64,000 bases of DNA from Butyrivibrio sp. (lineage in GTDB: Bacteria > Bacillota > Clostridia > Lachnospirales > Lachnospiraceae), in contig JAGAAO010000015.1 in assembly GCA_017615275.1 (NCBI GenBank), positions 1 through 64,000 on the forward strand. Direction: 5' to 3'. The notes beneath the pieces are model-generated. The model worked only from the letters and a program-made list of their open reading frames with translations, ran no database searches and was not told where the DNA came from. Position numbers and translations under genes: made by a program. Within the stretch, counting starts at the first letter, position 1. Each line of letters starts with the position of its first letter. This document shows, piece by piece, positions 42,811 through 52,186 of this stretch.

Positions 42811-43953
42811 ATGAAGATATGGGTTGTGGGGAGAGGTTGCCCCACCGTATACAACAGAATGTGGGGGGCTTTTGAACTAGAGCAGGCAAGGCTCCTTTCA
42901 AAGGGTGGATATGATGTCACATATATTTCCGTCACCTTTAGCTTTTTTGGAAGGAAAGATGTAAGAGGACTCAGGACTTTTGAGGAAGACGGACTTAAGG
43001 TGATCACATTCTCCCATCTGTATTTTCCAGGCAAGACCGGCATAAGGCTGGAGAGCTTTGAAGAGAAAAGGTTTGATAGAGTTTACAGAGAAGCTGAGGA
43101 TATATCGGGCGTTCCAGATGTCATACACGTTCATTATCCTTCCATGCTTGGGGGAACCGCAGCTGTTGAAAGATACCGCCAAAGGGGCGTAAAGATAGTT
43201 GTAACCGAGCATTGGTCAAGGGTATTAAACAAAAGATTAAGTGCTTTTGAAAAAGAGAATCTGCGATACTATGTCAGAAATTCGGATTGTCTTATAAGCG
43301 TTTCGACAGCTCTTTTGAACTCGATTAAAGAGCTGGTGGGATCGGCAGTTAACAGTAATGTCATTCCAAATGTGGCGGCGCCTTGTTTTTTTGAAGAGGG
43401 GGATATAGAAGAGGGACTTTCAGAAAAAGATGATGTCTTTACTTTTATCTGTGTAGGGCGGTTTGCCGCGGTCAAACAGTTTGATGTTATTGCCAAGTGC
43501 TTCAAGGAGAGTTTTAAAGATGACGATAAGGTTAGGCTTAAGTTTATCGGAACAGGCGAGAGATTTGGAAAAGTCAAAAAAATATGTGAAGGGGATGCTA
43601 GGATTTCTTTTGCGGGAACACTTGAAAAAGGTGAGCTTTCCAAAGCGGTAAAAGCTTCTGATGCGCTGGTTTCGTTTAGCAGATATGAGACTTTTGCGGT
43701 TCCTGTTATTGAGGCATGGGCCTGCGGGAAACCTGTGATCGTTTCAGGCAGTTCCGGAGTTTCCGAATATGCGGATGAAGGAAGAGGGATAGTTGTTCCT
43801 GCAGAAGACAGCAGCAGGCTGTGCAAGGCATTTCAGGATATGTATCGTCTTAGAGATAATTATAATCCTAAGGGCATTAGGAAATATGCGGAAGATAATT
43901 TCAGCTCAGATGCTGTTAGAAGTGCGCTTGAAGAGGTATATAGCAAGCTGTGA
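42811..43953 (+). CDS. GT4-type glycosyltransferase
   Basis: This 380-residue GT-B enzyme has an N-terminal acceptor domain starting MKIWVVGRGCPTVYNRMWGA, a middle FICVGRFAAVKQFDVIAKCF that opens the donor domain, and the EX7E-type region SRYETFAVPVIEAWACGKPV. It transfers a sugar from a nucleotide donor to the growing lipid-linked unit on the cytosolic face. ATG 42811 follows GAAGGG; an earlier start at 42778 overlaps the epimerase and has no ribosome site. Confidence 0.92.
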   Translation: MKIWVVGRGCPTVYNRMWGAFELEQARLLSKGGYDVTYISVTFSFFGRKDVRGLRTFEEDGLKVITFSHLYFPGKTGIRLESFEEKRFDRVYREAEDISGVPDVIHVHYPSMLGGTAAVERYRQRGVKIVVTEHWSRVLNKRLSAFEKENLRYYVRNSDCLISVSTALLNSIKELVGSAVNSNVIPNVAAPCFFEEGDIEEGLSEKDDVFTFICVGRFAAVKQFDVIAKCFKESFKDDDKVRLKFIGTGERFGKVKKICEGDARISFAGTLEKGELSKAVKASDALVSFSRYETFAVPVIEAWACGKPVIVSGSSGVSEYADEGRGIVVPAEDSSRLCKAFQDMYRLRDNYNPKGIRKYAEDNFSSDAVRSALEEVYSKL

Positions 43954-43978
43954 CGTGTGCGTGATAAGTGGTACTTTT

Positions 43979-45034
43979 ATGAAGTATATAATTCGTGAAA
44001 AACAAATGCATGAATCTAAATACAACGCCGGATCCAAGGCTCGCTGCGACATCGAGAGGATACTTGAAAATTCCGGTGTTACCCTTCGCGACCTTGTTTA
44101 TGAAACTTCCACGGGGGGGAATGTTTTTAAGAAAGTTCTTCTGCATTTTAAATGCTGTAAGGAGTGGAATAATTGTACCAAAGATTTTGGTCGCGGTGAT
44201 GAAGTCATCATCCAGCTTCCCATCAGGAACCACACTGTGTTTTTTAAATCGGTCGTAGGGAAGATGATAAAACGAGGCGCCAAGGTTACAGGAGTGGTGC
44301 ATGACCTGGAGGCATTAAGAGGTTCTCTTAGAAAAGACACAGGATTCCAAAAGAAGATAAGGATTAGTCTTGAGGAAACGGCTGTACTTAAGATGCTATC
44401 CAAGATAGTTGTTCATAACAGTGTCATGAAAGAGAAACTTCATGTGCTGTATGGTATAGATGCAGACAAGATGAGTTGTATAGAAATATTTGATTATCTT
44501 GCATCGGAAGAGAGAATAGGAACAGATGGCAGTCATAAAGATACTGTTGTGATCGCAGGAAACCTTAGCAAGAAAAAAGTAGGGTATGTTTACAGCCTTC
44601 CGAACGATGTTAAGTTTGAGCTATTCGGCGCCGGCTACGAAGGCAACGAAGATCGTGACAATGTGAAGTATATGGGCAAGTTTGAACCGGATGAACTTCC
44701 GGGCAAATTACAAGGAGGATTCGGCCTTGTGTGGGACGGACCATCTGCCGGCAGCTGCACCGGTGTGTACGGGGAGTATATGAGGATCAATAATCCCCAC
44801 AAGACTTCTTTGTACCTTGCAAGCAGCATTCCTGTTATAGTGTGGAAAGAGGCTGCTATTGCGGATTTTGTGCAAAAGAATCATTGCGGGATTACGATAG
44901 AAAGCTTGAGTGATATAAGCGGCGTGATAGGAACAATGCCTTTCGAAGAATACGATCGACTCAGAGAAAACGCAGTAATGATAGGAAAGAAACTGAAAGC
45001 AGGAAATTATACAAAGGCAGCTCTTATTGGTTGA
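43979..45034 (+). CDS. Galactofuranosyltransferase-like glycosyltransferase
   Basis: This 351-residue protein is similar in pattern to beta-1,6-galactofuranosyltransferase (WbbI/WbnK-type, GT-B-like). HESKYNAGSKARCDIERIL at the start, VTGVVHDLEALRG, KIVVHNSVMKEKL and GLVWDGPSAGSCTGVYGEYM followed by NPHKTSLYLASSIPVIVW are its hallmarks. If correct, the polymer contains galactofuranose, but no UDP-galactopyranose mutase is in the window. ATG 43979 is the first good codon after the preceding stop, but has a weak ribosome site. Confidence 0.8.
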   Translation: MKYIIREKQMHESKYNAGSKARCDIERILENSGVTLRDLVYETSTGGNVFKKVLLHFKCCKEWNNCTKDFGRGDEVIIQLPIRNHTVFFKSVVGKMIKRGAKVTGVVHDLEALRGSLRKDTGFQKKIRISLEETAVLKMLSKIVVHNSVMKEKLHVLYGIDADKMSCIEIFDYLASEERIGTDGSHKDTVVIAGNLSKKKVGYVYSLPNDVKFELFGAGYEGNEDRDNVKYMGKFEPDELPGKLQGGFGLVWDGPSAGSCTGVYGEYMRINNPHKTSLYLASSIPVIVWKEAAIADFVQKNHCGITIESLSDISGVIGTMPFEEYDRLRENAVMIGKKLKAGNYTKAALIG

Positions 45035-45046
45035 TAAAGGAAAATT

Positions 45047-46312
45047 ATGAGTATTGAAACTGTAGAAAGAATGGGAAAACCTAAATTTCATATAGATGAT
45101 ATCTTGGAATATATCATTATTTTTGCAGTTATCATATCTTCTTCGAGTATATGGGTTCAGGAAGATGCCTACATGCTGGATGGAAGTATAGTTAAGCTGT
45201 TTATTGTAGGCCTTTGCATGGTATGGCTCCTTATTTCCAGAAAGAGTCTTGATCTGATACTTTCAAGATATGACGTAGCTGCTTTTCTGGTGATAATCTT
45301 AGCTGTATTTTTGTACACTGTAACTCACATGGGATGGATTATAGAAGCATATCTTAATGCTTTTATCCCCACTGTTGTTTTTTCTGTGATGTTTATGGTA
45401 TCAAGAAGGAACGGAAGAGCCGATGCTATGGCAACTAAATTTGTAAATGTCATGACTATTATGGGGCTTGAGTCACTGATTTTCTATTTCCTTATCAACT
45501 ACACGCAACTTCTTACACCGACGGGATATATTAAGATCAAATGGAGCTGGCTTAAATTTGTTCCGTCCTATTACAATATTTACTATGATCCTATGCCCGG
45601 CAGATTATACAGACATGGATTTACAAGAAACTGCGCCATCTTTCCTGAAGCCCCCATGTTCTGTTATCTTTTGTGTCTTGCCATCATGATAAATGAGCTA
45701 TGCATTATAAAAAGGAGCCGTATTAAGAGTGCGATTCTTTTTATAGCCATTTTCTCAACAGTTTCCACAACAGGGTATTATTTCCTGATACTTTTGTATG
45801 TATACAAATATATAAGTTCCAACTGGCATAGGATGAAACTGACGAAGCTCATGCTGATTCCGGCGATACTGTTTGCAGCCTATTCCTATGTGATAGAGTC
45901 CTGGAACAAAAAGATGGGAACATCGTCGTTCTCTGTAAGACGAGACCATGTCTTTGCCTGTATAAAATGTTTTTTCAACACCAACGGAATCGGATGTGGT
46001 ATCGGTAACGCAGATTATGTTCTTAAATTTATGACAAGAAAGAATGGAATCTCCTGTGGACTTCCCTATATCTTTGCTCAGGGAGGAGTGTTCTGGGGAT
46101 TTATGTTTGTAATCCCTATACTGATCACAATATTCGTTATGATCAAAAAGAAAAAGTTCAACAACATGTTTGCCTGTGTCCTTCTTACGTTCATTCTCTT
46201 TTTGACGGCATGCCACAACAAGTATGATACATGGTTTGTTTTTGCATTTGTTGTTTTTGCAAACGATAAGTTCATTGAAGGAGACAAGAAAATAGCCGTA
46301 AGGATTAAATAA
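45047..46312 (+). CDS. Wzy-like oligosaccharide repeat polymerase
   Basis: This 421-residue polytopic protein has about ten to twelve predicted membrane helices and a large outer loop around residues 170-210 (KFVPSYYNIYYDPMPGRLYR, with HGFTRNCAIFPEAPMF just after), matching the O-antigen ligase/Wzy plan. Sequence similarity within this family is low, so the call rests on topology, position between glycosyltransferases and flippase, and the EAPMF-type loop. It would join flipped repeat units outside the membrane. The stop overlaps the pyruvyltransferase start by one base. Confidence 0.78.
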   Translation: MSIETVERMGKPKFHIDDILEYIIIFAVIISSSSIWVQEDAYMLDGSIVKLFIVGLCMVWLLISRKSLDLILSRYDVAAFLVIILAVFLYTVTHMGWIIEAYLNAFIPTVVFSVMFMVSRRNGRADAMATKFVNVMTIMGLESLIFYFLINYTQLLTPTGYIKIKWSWLKFVPSYYNIYYDPMPGRLYRHGFTRNCAIFPEAPMFCYLLCLAIMINELCIIKRSRIKSAILFIAIFSTVSTTGYYFLILLYVYKYISSNWHRMKLTKLMLIPAILFAAYSYVIESWNKKMGTSSFSVRRDHVFACIKCFFNTNGIGCGIGNADYVLKFMTRKNGISCGLPYIFAQGGVFWGFMFVIPILITIFVMIKKKKFNNMFACVLLTFILFLTACHNKYDTWFVFAFVVFANDKFIEGDKKIAVRIK

Positions 46313-47454
46313 TGGGTGAAGCAATGGATGATAAGCGGATAAAAGTATGTATAGCAACAATGTACGGCACGGAGAATTACGGAAGTAATCTTCAGGCCAT
46401 TGCTTTGTCTTTAGCTTTGGAGAAGCTTGGATGCAATGTCTTTTTCCTGAAGAAGTTCAGAGTGTGGCCGTATATCATTGGTCATCCTGCACTTTTCTTT
46501 TCAAGAGCGTTGAATGTATTTATGAAAAAGAGAAGGAGAAGATTTTTTTCTCCTGTAAAATATGAGATCTCCGATGAGAGAAGAAAAGCGCTCTCGCAGT
46601 TTGTAAAAGAAAACTACATATCAAAGATCTATGACAACACCGGAGAATGGAAAAAAGCCATTGGTGAAGAAACTGTATTTGTGGCAGGAAGTGATCTTAT
46701 CTGGAATCCCTACAGGGGATATCCCGCTTCATATTTCCTGGATTTTGCATACTATGCGGGGTTAAAAAGATTTTCTTTTGCATCAAGTGTGGGAACAAAG
46801 ACGCTTCCCGTGAAGTATCATCGGGCATATCGCAGATACATCGGAACCATGTACAGCATCGCAGTAAGAGAACAGAATGTGGCGGATATGCTTTCTGAGA
46901 TAATAGGGCGAAGAGTAAGCAGAGTGGCGGATCCTGTTTTCCTGCTCACCGCGGATGAATGGGCAGCGTTTGGAGAAAAAGCAAGCGCGGAAGCTTCCGT
47001 TTCAGGTGATTATATTCTCTGCTATTTTGTAATGAACGATCCGGGATATTGGGATTATATCAGGAAGGTTTCGGAGGCTACAGTTATGCAGGTAGTCGTA
47101 CTTCCGATGCATGATATTGATGAGAAGACGCCTTATAAGATCATAAAGACCGGGACTCCCTATGAGTTTGTCAAACTGATAAGGGACGCTGAATTTATAT
47201 GCACGGATTCCTATCATGCAACTGTGTTGTCACTCATTTTCAAAAAGGAATTCTATCTTCTTAGAAGAAAACGTAAAGATGAGGATGATAAGTTTGCCGA
47301 GATAATAGGCAGGTACGGAATTGATAGCAGAGTGGTAAACAGAGATAAGGATTTTCTCAGGGATAAAGAGATTAGGTATGATGAAATTTATCCCATTATG
47401 GAAGCGGAAAGAAACAGTTCCATGGATTATTTAAAGGAAGCATTGGACATCTGA
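46312..47454 (+). CDS. Polysaccharide pyruvyltransferase family protein
   Basis: The 380-residue protein of the CsaB/WcaK family transfers a pyruvyl group from phosphoenolpyruvate to a sugar, forming a ketal. Motifs are KVCIATMYGTENYGSNLQAI, TVFVAGSDLIWNP, FASSVGTK and the C-terminal CTDSYHATVLSLIFKKEF with the catalytic-site His. This predicts an acidic, pyruvylated repeat unit. ATG 46312 overlaps the polymerase stop (TAATG). Confidence 0.88.
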   Translation: MGEAMDDKRIKVCIATMYGTENYGSNLQAIALSLALEKLGCNVFFLKKFRVWPYIIGHPALFFSRALNVFMKKRRRRFFSPVKYEISDERRKALSQFVKENYISKIYDNTGEWKKAIGEETVFVAGSDLIWNPYRGYPASYFLDFAYYAGLKRFSFASSVGTKTLPVKYHRAYRRYIGTMYSIAVREQNVADMLSEIIGRRVSRVADPVFLLTADEWAAFGEKASAEASVSGDYILCYFVMNDPGYWDYIRKVSEATVMQVVVLPMHDIDEKTPYKIIKTGTPYEFVKLIRDAEFICTDSYHATVLSLIFKKEFYLLRRKRKDEDDKFAEIIGRYGIDSRVVNRDKDFLRDKEIRYDEIYPIMEAERNSSMDYLKEALDI

Positions 47455-47455
47455 T

Positions 47456-48934
47456 ATGGGTATGATAAAAGAACCTGTGAAATATTGGGTTGAAAAGTAC
47501 AGAGGGCTTTCGATTTATGTGAAAGCATCAATGTGGTTTTTGGTGTGCACATTTATTCAAAAGGCGGTTTCGGTTATTTCTACGCCTATTTTTACTAGGA
47601 TTATGACTTCTGCCGAGTATGGAGTTTACGGTGTATTTGCATCCTGGCTTGATATAGTTACTGTCTTTGTGACGCTGAATCTTTTTCTTGGAATGTACAC
47701 CAGCAGGCTTGTAAAGTACGGGGAAATGAGTGCGGAGTTCACTTCTTCCATGCAGGGACTTTGCATGACTCTTGAAGTCTTCTGGTGCATTGTATACCTG
47801 ATCTTCAGGGATGCGATTAACGGTGTGACAAGCCTTACTACTACACAGACAATCCTTCTTTTTGTAATGATGTGGTCAAGTTCTGCTTATAATTTTTGGG
47901 CTGTGCAGCAGAGGGTCAATCTATCCTACAGATCTTTGGTTTTGGTTACGGTTGCATCAAGTATATTAAAGCCGATGGTTGGAGTGATACTTGTTGTCAA
48001 CGCTCAGGACAAAGTGACAGCAAGGATTTTCGGACTTGCGGTGGTTCAGGTTGTTTTTTTTACAGGTTGTTTTATTTCGCAGATGAGAAAAGGCAAGGTC
48101 TTTTTCTCAAGGCGATTCTGGGGGGAAGCGCTTCTTTTCAACATACCGCTTATTCCTCATTATCTGTCCATGTCTGTTCTCAACAGCATTGACAAGATCA
48201 TGATAGAGAAGATGATTGGCAAATCAGAGGCGGGAATCTACAATCTTGCTTATTCGGTGGCGCTTCTTGTAAAGATATTCAACATGGCGCTTTCACAGAC
48301 CATAGAGCCATGGATATATAAGAAGATAAAAGAGAGTAAAGCACAAGAGATTGGGAAAATCGCATATACTTCAATGATTATTATTGCTGTGTTGAATTTG
48401 GGACTTATGGCACTAGCCCCGGAAGCGGTTATGTTATTTGCCCCTAAGAGTTACTATGATGCCATATGGATCATTCCCCCGGTTGCCACTAGTGTATTCT
48501 TCATGTTTATGTACATGTTTTTTGCAAGCTTTGAGTTTTATTATTCCAAGACAGTGTTGATAGCCATTGCAACATGTATAGGTGCGGGGCTTAATATAGT
48601 TTTGAATTATATCTTTATCGGAATGTATGGGTATTATGCTGCAGGTTATACAACTCTTATATGCTACATTGTTTATGCTCTTGTGCATTACATTTTCATG
48701 AAGAAAGTATGCAAAGCCAATTATGGAGAGTGCAAGGTGTACGACACAAGGATAATCGTTATGATAAGTGTGGTGTTTATGGCTTGTGGTGTGATTCTTT
48801 TGATGACATACAAGATGAGGGGCGTAAGGTATTTGATAATCGCTATTTCAGTCATCATGGCGGCCATATTCAGAAACAGGATAAAAGAAACTGTAGATAA
48901 CATTTTGAGAATAAAAAAGGGCACGGACACATAA
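47456..48934 (+). CDS. Wzx-type oligosaccharide flippase
   Basis: This 492-residue membrane protein has twelve to fourteen helices, in the polysaccharide biosynthesis/MATE-like fold. The start FIQKAVSVISTPIFTRIMTS and EYGVYGVFASWLDIV are the standard Wzx opening, and the mid-protein HYLSMSVLNSIDKIMIEKMI is characteristic. It moves the lipid-linked repeat across the membrane. It begins one base after the pyruvyltransferase stop; ATG 47462 is an alternative. Confidence 0.9.
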   Translation: MGMIKEPVKYWVEKYRGLSIYVKASMWFLVCTFIQKAVSVISTPIFTRIMTSAEYGVYGVFASWLDIVTVFVTLNLFLGMYTSRLVKYGEMSAEFTSSMQGLCMTLEVFWCIVYLIFRDAINGVTSLTTTQTILLFVMMWSSSAYNFWAVQQRVNLSYRSLVLVTVASSILKPMVGVILVVNAQDKVTARIFGLAVVQVVFFTGCFISQMRKGKVFFSRRFWGEALLFNIPLIPHYLSMSVLNSIDKIMIEKMIGKSEAGIYNLAYSVALLVKIFNMALSQTIEPWIYKKIKESKAQEIGKIAYTSMIIIAVLNLGLMALAPEAVMLFAPKSYYDAIWIIPPVATSVFFMFMYMFFASFEFYYSKTVLIAIATCIGAGLNIVLNYIFIGMYGYYAAGYTTLICYIVYALVHYIFMKKVCKANYGECKVYDTRIIVMISVVFMACGVILLMTYKMRGVRYLIIAISVIMAAIFRNRIKETVDNILRIKKGTDT

Positions 48935-48935
48935 G

Positions 48936-49838
48936 ATGATGAGAGCATTAAAAAAGCTTTCCGACAGGATTGGAATGATCTGTATAAACTTAAGATACCT
49001 TTTCAGAGTTGCGCGTGTTCGGCGCAGTCCGGAAAAGGAAGCCCTTATTTTGTGCCATTCTCTTGAGAAGGGAATGGGATATTCGGATTTTTCCAAAGGT
49101 CATGGAAAAGAAAAAGCTAAAAGGTTGATGGATATTCTTTCGAAATTAAGGGAGGGATCCTATGCCAAAGATGAAGCTGTCGCAGTGCTGAAGGCATATT
49201 ATAAGGCACAAGATGACAGTGCTTCTTTATTGAAACTTGAATATGAACATTCCAGTAAAGGCTATGAGGGCGGATATTCAACCATTGATATGTCAGAGAT
49301 AACAAAGAAGATAGATATTGATTTTGCCGGTTTTGTAGATGCAAGACATTCGGCAAGAGATCTTTCTTTTGAAGAGATTAACAGTGATGTGGTTGAAGAG
49401 GCTGTGTCAATGGCTAGGATGGCACCTTCGGCATGTAACAGGCAGCCCTGGAAATTCTACTATTCACTTAAGAAGGACTACTGTGATGTTGTGAGAAATA
49501 CTATACCATCACAGGATTTCTTGCAAAATATACCGTATTTTGGAGCTATTACTTCCGATATGAGTCTTTTTGATTCATCGGAAACCGGACAGTGGGACAT
49601 CAACGGAGGAATATTTGCAGCATATTTAGCTCTTTCTTTTCATAGCCTGGGAATAGGAAATTGTATTTTCCAGATTTCCAAAACAGATTGCGATACCACG
49701 GCGCTTAGAAGAAAATTTGGTATTCCGGATAGTCAGGAAATAATATGTGCTGTAGGTTTTGGCAAATATAAAGATGGTGCAAAGTGCCTTAAGGCTGCGA
49801 GAAGACCTATCAAAGAAATAGCTATTGAAATTAAATGA
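48936..49838 (+). CDS. Nitroreductase-family protein in the exopolysaccharide cluster
   Basis: This 300-residue flavoprotein-type sequence has an unusual 125-residue helical N-terminal part (PEKEALILCHSLEKGMGY). The nitroreductase domain follows, with FVDARHSARDLSFEEI, the FMN-binding RMAPSACNRQPWKFYY, and GGIFAAYLALSFHSLGIGNC at the second half. The family uses FMN for hydride transfer; members inside polysaccharide clusters are common but without defined reaction. It begins one base past the flippase stop, so co-expression is near certain. Confidence 0.85.
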   Translation: MMRALKKLSDRIGMICINLRYLFRVARVRRSPEKEALILCHSLEKGMGYSDFSKGHGKEKAKRLMDILSKLREGSYAKDEAVAVLKAYYKAQDDSASLLKLEYEHSSKGYEGGYSTIDMSEITKKIDIDFAGFVDARHSARDLSFEEINSDVVEEAVSMARMAPSACNRQPWKFYYSLKKDYCDVVRNTIPSQDFLQNIPYFGAITSDMSLFDSSETGQWDINGGIFAAYLALSFHSLGIGNCIFQISKTDCDTTALRRKFGIPDSQEIICAVGFGKYKDGAKCLKAARRPIKEIAIEIK

Positions 49839-49848
49839 TGGAGAAGAG

Positions 49849-50823
49849 ATGGTATTAAAACCGTATTTGCAGCTTATTGCGCTTAATATATTAGGTGCGA
49901 TAAATCCTATCAAACATCATAAAAATTTGCCTGGAAGTGTGAGTGATAATGCCGAAAGGCCTATAAGTATTAGGACTTACATTGGAGATGACCAGGTCAC
50001 ACATCCCAAAGTTCTTTTCTTTGAAAACGGCTTTGGAGGATACAAATATTGGATGGCATATACTACTTTTCCTTGGGGGATAGATCGGTTTGAGAATCCT
50101 TGCATTGCGTATTCCACGGATGGGTACAAATGGCATGATATAGAAAATAATCCAATTGACGATGCAAAGGGTGATGGGTATTTTTCCGATACGCATCTTG
50201 TTTATAGAGAAGATACAAATAAACTTGAGTGCTGGTACAGATATGTAAGTAATGTAAAGAAAAAACCGGTACATGAGGTGTTGTACAGACAGATATCTTC
50301 TGACGGTATCAATTGGTGTGAGAAGGAAACCATATATGATAATGATTCGGGAGATTATGCCATGCTCATGTCCCCATGCATTATCTATGATGGTGATAAA
50401 TACAATGTCTTTACTGTCAGTAATGTGGGAGGTCATCACATAGACTACTATTCCTATGATGGCAGAGAATTTGTAAAAGAGAATTCAATAAGCTTTCCGA
50501 AAGGTGAATTTTATATCTGGCATATAGACGTGGCGTCTATAGCAGATGGTCAAGCTATACTGATGATGTGCAAGAGCAGGGCGGACAGTCCTTCAAAGAA
50601 GTGGAAGCTTTTTATTGCCAAAGGAAGCGCTGAAAACGGCTACAAGGAGCCTGTAACGGTTCTTGAGGGAAGAGATGGCGCCTGGGATGAGCAATTGTAC
50701 AGATCTTCATTTGTAAAAGTTGGAAATGATTGGAGAGTGTATTATTCAGGAATCAGTAATAATAGAAGACGTGGTGTCGGAGTTATTACGTCTTCGGTAC
50801 TTAATGATTATTTAGGAAGCTGA
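49849..50823 (+). CDS. Five-bladed beta-propeller glycosidase-like protein
   Basis: This 324-residue protein has repeated propeller blades with paired W/Y and G motifs: GFGGYKYWMAYTTFPWG, NPCIAYSTDGYKWHDIE, YFSDTHLVYREDTNKLECWY, SSDGINWCEKETI and WDEQLYRSSFVKVGNDWRVY. This is the architecture of GH43/GH32/GH130-like enzymes, but catalytic acids could not be fixed with certainty. It lacks a signal peptide; the N-terminal helix region is short. ATG 49849 with GGAG upstream is preferred over 49825. It may trim or modify the polysaccharide, or be structural only. It is the last gene of the tight cluster. Confidence 0.72.
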   Translation: MVLKPYLQLIALNILGAINPIKHHKNLPGSVSDNAERPISIRTYIGDDQVTHPKVLFFENGFGGYKYWMAYTTFPWGIDRFENPCIAYSTDGYKWHDIENNPIDDAKGDGYFSDTHLVYREDTNKLECWYRYVSNVKKKPVHEVLYRQISSDGINWCEKETIYDNDSGDYAMLMSPCIIYDGDKYNVFTVSNVGGHHIDYYSYDGREFVKENSISFPKGEFYIWHIDVASIADGQAILMMCKSRADSPSKKWKLFIAKGSAENGYKEPVTVLEGRDGAWDEQLYRSSFVKVGNDWRVYYSGISNNRRRGVGVITSSVLNDYLGS

Positions 50824-50841
50824 TACTCGGAGAGAAAGAAT

Positions 50842-52065
50842 ATGAAGAAGATAATATCTTTATTTATATTTGGGTCTGTTTTGTTTGGGGTGCTATGTAT
50901 TAGTGTAATGACTATTGTCGGAAATGATGATTTGCTTGTAGAAACTACAAAAGAAGATGACAGGGTTATGATAGAAGCTTATTATCATTCAAATGGAACT
51001 GCTGCAGTAAAGGCGGATGGATACCATGCTATACAATATACTTATGATGATAAAGGGAGGAAGATATCTGATATATACTGTGGCATTGATATGCAACCTG
51101 TTGAAATATCATATGGTTATTGTGGATTCAAGAGGGAGTATGATAACAGAGGAAGAGTGATAAAAATCATATATTTTGATCATGATGATAATATTGTAGA
51201 TAATTCCAAGGGATACGCGGAGATTAGAAGATCTTATGATGATGATCAGAATACAAGGACAGATATGTATTATAGTGCAAACGGAGTCCAAGCCAGAGCG
51301 GTAAGTGGCGAATATGGGATTATGAAACAGTACGATGAGAAAGGAAATTCCGTAGAGGAGAGATGTCTCGATAAGAATGGAAATTTTGCTAATAATTTTG
51401 AAGGACGTGGAATAACAAAAAAAGAGTATGATGCAGAAGGAGTGCTAGTAAGAGAAATGTATTATACTGCAACAGGAATTCCTGTTTCTATGGGAAGAAT
51501 GAACTATGGCAAGGAATATAGGGATGGTAAGACATTCTATCTTGATAAGAACGGGAAAAGACTTATCAGGTTTGATAATTTCTTTAATGCGCATCAAGAA
51601 GTGGTTTTTCTTGCAGGGATAGCATTTATCATTATTGCTTTGTTTGCAAAAGAAAGAACAAAGATAATTATGATCGCGGCATACCTTTTTTTTGTTTGTA
51701 TTATGACTTTGTGGTATAGAGGAAATGCTGCCTCAGGAGCGAGATTAGAAGTTTTTTGGTCATACAGACAGATTTTTGTTAATGATGATATTAGAAGAGA
51801 GATAGTAAATAATATTTGGTTATTTATTCCTTTGGGAGCATTGGTATATGATAGGTGTGCAGGGCGTAAGGTTCTTTTGGTGCCTATAATTACATCGGCT
51901 ATTATAGAAATTCTTCAATATATCATGCATATAGGATACACAGAAATAGATGATATAATAAGTAACGCAATCGGAGGAATAATTGGATACTGTTTGATGG
52001 ATTATATTCAGTCAAGTGCGATTATAAATAAGATAAGCCCCCCCAGATTGAACAAATCTAATTAG
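50842..52065 (+). CDS. YD-repeat extracellular domain fused to a VanZ-like membrane domain
   Basis: This 407-residue protein starts with a membrane helix (IISLFIFGSVLFGVLCISVM). Residues about 45-235 hold several YD/RHS-type repeats (YTYDDKGRKISDIY, REYDNRGRVIKIIYFD, KQYDEKGNSVEERC, KKEYDAEGVLVREM). The C-terminal part has four membrane helices with the VanZ signature: RREIVNNIWLFIPLGALVYD, IEILQYIMHIGYTEIDDIIS and NAIGGIIGY. VanZ-like domains are linked to glycopeptide tolerance and cell-envelope roles. Fusion to YD repeats suggests recognition of sugar or wall polymer outside. It follows the exopolysaccharide cluster by 18 bp. Confidence 0.83.
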   Translation: MKKIISLFIFGSVLFGVLCISVMTIVGNDDLLVETTKEDDRVMIEAYYHSNGTAAVKADGYHAIQYTYDDKGRKISDIYCGIDMQPVEISYGYCGFKREYDNRGRVIKIIYFDHDDNIVDNSKGYAEIRRSYDDDQNTRTDMYYSANGVQARAVSGEYGIMKQYDEKGNSVEERCLDKNGNFANNFEGRGITKKEYDAEGVLVREMYYTATGIPVSMGRMNYGKEYRDGKTFYLDKNGKRLIRFDNFFNAHQEVVFLAGIAFIIIALFAKERTKIIMIAAYLFFVCIMTLWYRGNAASGARLEVFWSYRQIFVNDDIRREIVNNIWLFIPLGALVYDRCAGRKVLLVPIITSAIIEILQYIMHIGYTEIDDIISNAIGGIIGYCLMDYIQSSAIINKISPPRLNKSN

Positions 52066-52074
52066 GTGTTATAA

Positions 52075-52111
52075 TCTGACTAATTCCGAATCGGATTCGG
52101 AATTAGTCAGA
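52075..52111. terminator. Perfect 17-18 bp palindromic hairpin
   Basis: CTGACTAATTCCGAATC (52076-52092) and GATTCGGAATTAGTCAG (52094-52110) are exact complements around one base; T75/A111 extends the stem to 18 bp. It has no T tract. It could terminate, protect the 3' end of the exopolysaccharide transcript, or be a binding site. Confidence 0.55.
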
Positions 52112-52186
52112 ATGTGATAGCGATTACATGCATATAGCTTTGAAATATGTTAGATATAAATGGAATTTATAGGAAGTAAAAACAGA

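Noticed and set aside
38424-50823. Secondary-metabolite (antibiotic) cluster because of ATP-grasp and nitroreductase genes
   Set aside because: The initiating transferase, flippase, polymerase, pyruvyltransferase and glycosyltransferases make an exopolysaccharide cluster the simpler explanation.
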